Part shown: positions 61,933 to 64,000 of the stretch, one piece after another | Layout: every line of letters begins with the position of its first letter | How positions within the stretch are numbered: the first letter of the stretch is position 1 | Translations under genes and position numbers: made by a program | Notes under the pieces: generated by a model | What the model was told of the DNA's origin: nothing | The model's database searches: none | The model's input: only the letters and a program-made list of their open reading frames with translations | DNA from: Streptomyces poonensis | GTDB lineage: Bacteria > Actinomycetota > Actinomycetes > Streptomycetales > Streptomycetaceae | Length of the DNA stretch: 64,000 bases | Assembly (NCBI RefSeq): GCF_014650915.1 | Contig: NZ_BMVW01000011.1 | Span: forward strand, 186,001-250,000 | Direction: 5' to 3'

Positions 61933-62448
61933 ATGACGACCCGCTGGCTCACCGCCGAGGAACAGCGTGCCTGGCGCGCCTATCTCGCCGCCTCGCTGCT
62001 CCTGGAGGACGTGATCGACCGGCAGCTCCAGCAGGAGGCCGGCATGCCGCACCTGTACTACTCGGTGCTGGCCACGCTCTCCGAGGCGCCGGACCGCCGG
62101 CTGCGGATGACCGATCTCGCCGAGGCGCTGAAGATCACGCGCAGCCGGCTCACCTACGCGGTGACGCGCCTGGAGAAGGACGGGGCGGTACGGCGTGAGG
62201 GGTGCCCCTCGGACCGGCGCGGCAGCGTCGCGGTGCTCACGGACGAGGGGGCGACCGTCCTGGAGCGCACGGCTCCGGGGCACGCGGAGACGGTGCGCGC
62301 GGCGGTGTTCGACCACCTCACGCCGGAGCAGGTGGGGGACCTGGAGCGGATCTGCGCGGGCATCGCGGAGGCCATCCAGGGCGACGGGCGGCAGGCGGTA
62401 CGGGCCGACGAACTGCCGTGGCGCCGGAGGTCCTGTCCGTCCGGGTGA
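61933..62448 (+). CDS. MarR-family regulator
   Basis: The 171-residue winged-helix protein carries the MarR DNA-binding region RLRMTDLAEALKITRSRLTY and the wing REGCPSDRRGSVAVLTDEG. TACACT ends 6 bases before the ATG, so the gene is probably leaderless. It stands between the divergent RibD-like gene and the downstream ribA-type gene. Three matching 18-bp operators suggest it represses both and itself. The ligand is unknown, perhaps a flavin, pterin or aromatic compound. Confidence 0.9.
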   Translation: MTTRWLTAEEQRAWRAYLAASLLLEDVIDRQLQQEAGMPHLYYSVLATLSEAPDRRLRMTDLAEALKITRSRLTYAVTRLEKDGAVRREGCPSDRRGSVAVLTDEGATVLERTAPGHAETVRAAVFDHLTPEQVGDLERICAGIAEAIQGDGRQAVRADELPWRRRSCPSG

Positions 62449-62536
62449 GCCGGACGCGCGCCACCGGGGGCCGTCTCGCGGGGATCGTCCCGCAGGGGTT
62501 GCCTGTCGGCTCCCCGAAGGCTGCTGGAAATCCTGT

Positions 62537-62554
62537 TGCTTGAAGTTTGAAGCA
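62537..62554. promoter_or_regulatory. MarR operator, copy 2
   Basis: TGCTTGAAGTTTGAAGCA is an 18-bp dyad. It overlaps the -35 of a good promoter: TTGCTT (62536-62541), 17 bases, TAGAGT (62559-62564). Confidence 0.75.
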
Positions 62555-62578
62555 GAGCTAGAGTCCTGGGCGTCGTTG

Positions 62579-62596
62579 TGCTTCAAAAATGAAGCA
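62579..62596. promoter_or_regulatory. MarR operator, copy 3
   Basis: TGCTTCAAAAATGAAGCA is a perfect dyad with 7-bp arms, 42 bases (four helical turns) after copy 2 and 16 bases before the ribA-type ATG. Confidence 0.8.
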
Positions 62597-62611
62597 ATGA
62601 AGGAGACCCGC

Positions 62612-63271
62612 ATGCCCGACCTCCCCGCCGCCACCCCGCGTGCCCGCGTCCGGGTGCCGCTGCGCTTCCACGACGGGTACTCCGTCGACGCCGAACTGGT
62701 CACCTTCCACGGCCTGGCCGACGGCCAGGAGCACGTGGCCGTCGTCCTGGGAGACCCCGAGCCCGGAGCGGCGCCGCTGGTGCGGCTGCACTCCGAGTGC
62801 CTGACCGGGGACGTCTTCGGCTCGGCCCGCTGCGACTGCGGCCCGCAGCTGCGCGAGGCCGTGGAACGGATCGCCGGCCGCGGTGGCGTACTCCTCTACC
62901 TCCGCCAGGAGGGCCGGGGCATCGGTCTCTACAACAAGCTCGACGCGTACGCCCTCCAGGACCAGGGGCTCGACACGTACGCGGCCAACGCGGCCCTCGG
63001 GCTGCCCGAGGACGCCCGCGACTACACGGCCGCCGCCCAGATGCTCCGGGCGCTCGGCGTCGACGCGCTCGACCTGCTCTCCAACAACCCCGACAAGGCG
63101 CGCCAGCTCCGCGAACTGGGGGTCGACGTCCGCGACCGGGTCGCGACGGGCGTCTTCACGACCGCCCACAACGTCCGGTACCTGCGCGCGAAGGTCCTCC
63201 AGACCCAGCACACCCTGCCGCTCGCGGATTTGACGGACGTTCCGGACCTGACCGAAGTCCCGGCGAGCTGA
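62612..63271 (+). CDS. ribA: GTP cyclohydrolase II
   Basis: The 219-residue single-domain enzyme opens GTP to the diaminopyrimidine that feeds riboflavin and some deazapurine or toxoflavin-like pathways. Zinc ligands lie in SECLTGDVFGSARCDCG and the catalytic region is LYLRQEGRGIGL. It lacks the RibB domain usually fused to it in the main riboflavin operon, so it is probably a second, inducible copy. The ATG at 62612 follows AGGAG; an ATG at 62597 lacks a ribosome site. Two MarR-type operators control the promoter. Confidence 0.93.
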   Translation: MPDLPAATPRARVRVPLRFHDGYSVDAELVTFHGLADGQEHVAVVLGDPEPGAAPLVRLHSECLTGDVFGSARCDCGPQLREAVERIAGRGGVLLYLRQEGRGIGLYNKLDAYALQDQGLDTYAANAALGLPEDARDYTAAAQMLRALGVDALDLLSNNPDKARQLRELGVDVRDRVATGVFTTAHNVRYLRAKVLQTQHTLPLADLTDVPDLTEVPAS

Positions 63272-63499
63272 CCGGAACGCGACACCCGCAAGACCGGCAT
63301 CACGAAGCGTGTCCGAGCGACTCCCCGCACATAACAACTGACACACAGTCAGAAACTCGGTGGTTTTCACGTCAGGGTCAACTCGCCCCGTTTCGACCCC
63401 TCATGACCTGTTGATCCAGTGCGAAAGTCGGAAGGATCACTGGGATCTGCTTGGAATACGGCCTGCGCGTCTATTAACGTTCGATAACGCAGCGCGGTC
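63272..63499. other. Upstream control region of the last gene
   Basis: No gene is seen. It probably holds the promoter of the riboswitch-led transcript. A patch of lower GC (TCTATTAACGTTCGATAACG) lies at about 63472-63490. Confidence 0.4.
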
Positions 63500-63672
63500 G
63501 TCCCAGCCGTCACAAGAGGCGGCTCCGTGCGCACGCGCCGAATCCCGTAAGGGAACCGGGGAACCACTCATTGGGGTGAATCGGGCGGATGTCGCCGTCG
63601 TCGAACGGCCGATATACGCGCGTAGGAGACCTTCCTGTTCCGAACCCGTCAGCTAACCCGGTAGGCGAGTAG
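63500..63672 (+). promoter_or_regulatory. ydaO/yuaA-type c-di-AMP riboswitch
   Basis: The sequence contains the hallmarks of this class: CGAATCCCGTAAGGGAACCG, GGGGAACCAC...GGGGTGAATCGG, and near the end CCGAACCCGTCAGCTAACCC followed by GGTAGGCG. In Streptomyces such elements precede cell-wall hydrolase genes, and ligand binding generally lowers expression. The boundaries are approximate. Confidence 0.85.
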
Positions 63673-63693
63673 GAAGGAAAGGAGTGCGCCCAC

Positions 63694-64000
63694 GTGGCGT
63701 CCAACCGGCTCGCGACCGAGGCTCCGGTCGAACCCTCCATGCCGCGCCAGAAGACCGGCGACACCTTCGGCTACGGCAGCTACGACAGCGAGAACGAGGG
63801 TCCCTGGCAGGAGTGGAACCCCACGGCGGACACCGTCCGCCCCACCCGCGGCCGGCACCGCGTCGCGAAGCAGCGCGGCGGAGGACTCGCCCGCAGCTCC
63901 ACCGTTCTCGGCGTCGGCGTGATCGCCGCCGTCGGCGCGGGCGGCATGGCCACCGCGCAGTCCGGCAAGCCGCCGGTCTCCATATCGATGCCCGACCTGC
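63694..64000 (+). CDS. Secreted cell-wall hydrolase (probably M23 peptidase), N-terminal part
   Basis: The GTG at 63694 follows AAAGGAG by 9 bases. The 102 visible residues contain an acidic, Gly/Tyr-rich lead (DTFGYGSYDSENEGPWQEWN), a basic stretch (RPTRGRHRVAKQRGG) and a hydrophobic signal segment (TVLGVGVIAAVGAGGMATAQ). The catalytic part lies beyond the window. From the lead sequence and the c-di-AMP riboswitch I expect a Streptomyces M23-type peptidase. An NlpC/P60 or Rpf enzyme is possible. Confidence 0.75.
   Translation, partial: MASNRLATEAPVEPSMPRQKTGDTFGYGSYDSENEGPWQEWNPTADTVRPTRGRHRVAKQRGGGLARSSTVLGVGVIAAVGAGGMATAQSGKPPVSISMPDL

Noticed and set aside
1-64000. CRISPR arrays, complete insertion sequences, rRNA genes
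   Set aside because: None seen. The only tandem array is the 18-bp repeat at 5.6 kb, which has no spacers.

Overview
The window is chromosomal DNA of a Streptomyces (high-GC actinomycete). The evidence is the GC-rich third codon positions, frequent GTG starts, 4-base GTGA/ATGA gene overlaps, a BldC developmental regulator, an Lsr2-type nucleoid protein, PurS-PurQ-PurL, a DUF3073 protein and an exact actinobacterial parS site. The gene order of the first ~35 kb (dnaX, purD, purC, lsrL, purSQL, purF, purM, valine dehydrogenase, bldC, hrpA) matches, from memory, the conserved Streptomyces core chromosome. The parS site suggests a position not very far from oriC.

Region 1 (1-36.3 kb) is core. 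It holds the end of dnaX; purine genes purD, purC, purS-Q-L, purF and purM spread over 20 kb; an ABC exporter plus DesK/DesR-like two-component operon; lsrL; an ArsR-type regulator with an M23 peptidase; a META-domain lipoprotein; vdh; bldC; hrpA; a metallophosphoesterase; and a DEAD-box helicase with a long Arg/Asp-rich tail. Eight tRNA genes lie here and at the next boundary: Gly-GCC twice, an abnormal Gly-TCC, Asp twice, Glu, Phe and Lys. The Gly-TCC gene has GUGC in place of the T-psi-C signature and looks like the non-proteinogenic glycine tRNAs used for cell-wall bridges in staphylococci.

Region 2 (36.4-42.1 kb) starts directly behind tRNA-Lys. It contains a decayed polymorphic toxin gene (coiled-coil stalk, HINT autoprocessing domain, RNase A-like CdiA-type toxin tip; two frameshifts and one stop). 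An intact, internally duplicated candidate immunity gene follows.

Region 3 (42.2-56.5 kb) is an accessory, sugar-centred gene set. Ten tightly packed minus-strand genes (radical SAM enzyme, flavin monooxygenase, MFS exporter, family 2 glycosyltransferase, PIG-L deacetylase, GH3 beta-glucosidase, Gfo/Idh oxidoreductase, NAD-dependent epimerase, cupin, C-methyltransferase) face a plus-strand GH1 beta-glucosidase. The intergenic region carries two perfect 14-bp CebR boxes, one downstream of each of two divergent promoter-like TTGACA elements. I read this as an undescribed, cello-oligosaccharide-responsive cluster that builds, exports and perhaps deglycosylates a modified sugar or glycoside. Its product cannot be read from sequence.

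Region 4 (56.6-64 kb) is patchy. It has an initiator tRNA, about 0.8 kb of decayed DNA, a LysR/aminotransferase pair, a frameshifted LysE exporter, a SUKH-like immunity remnant, and a MarR-controlled pair made of a domain-swapped RibD and a GTP cyclohydrolase II with three matching operators. The window ends in an M23 peptidase gene preceded by a ydaO-type c-di-AMP riboswitch.
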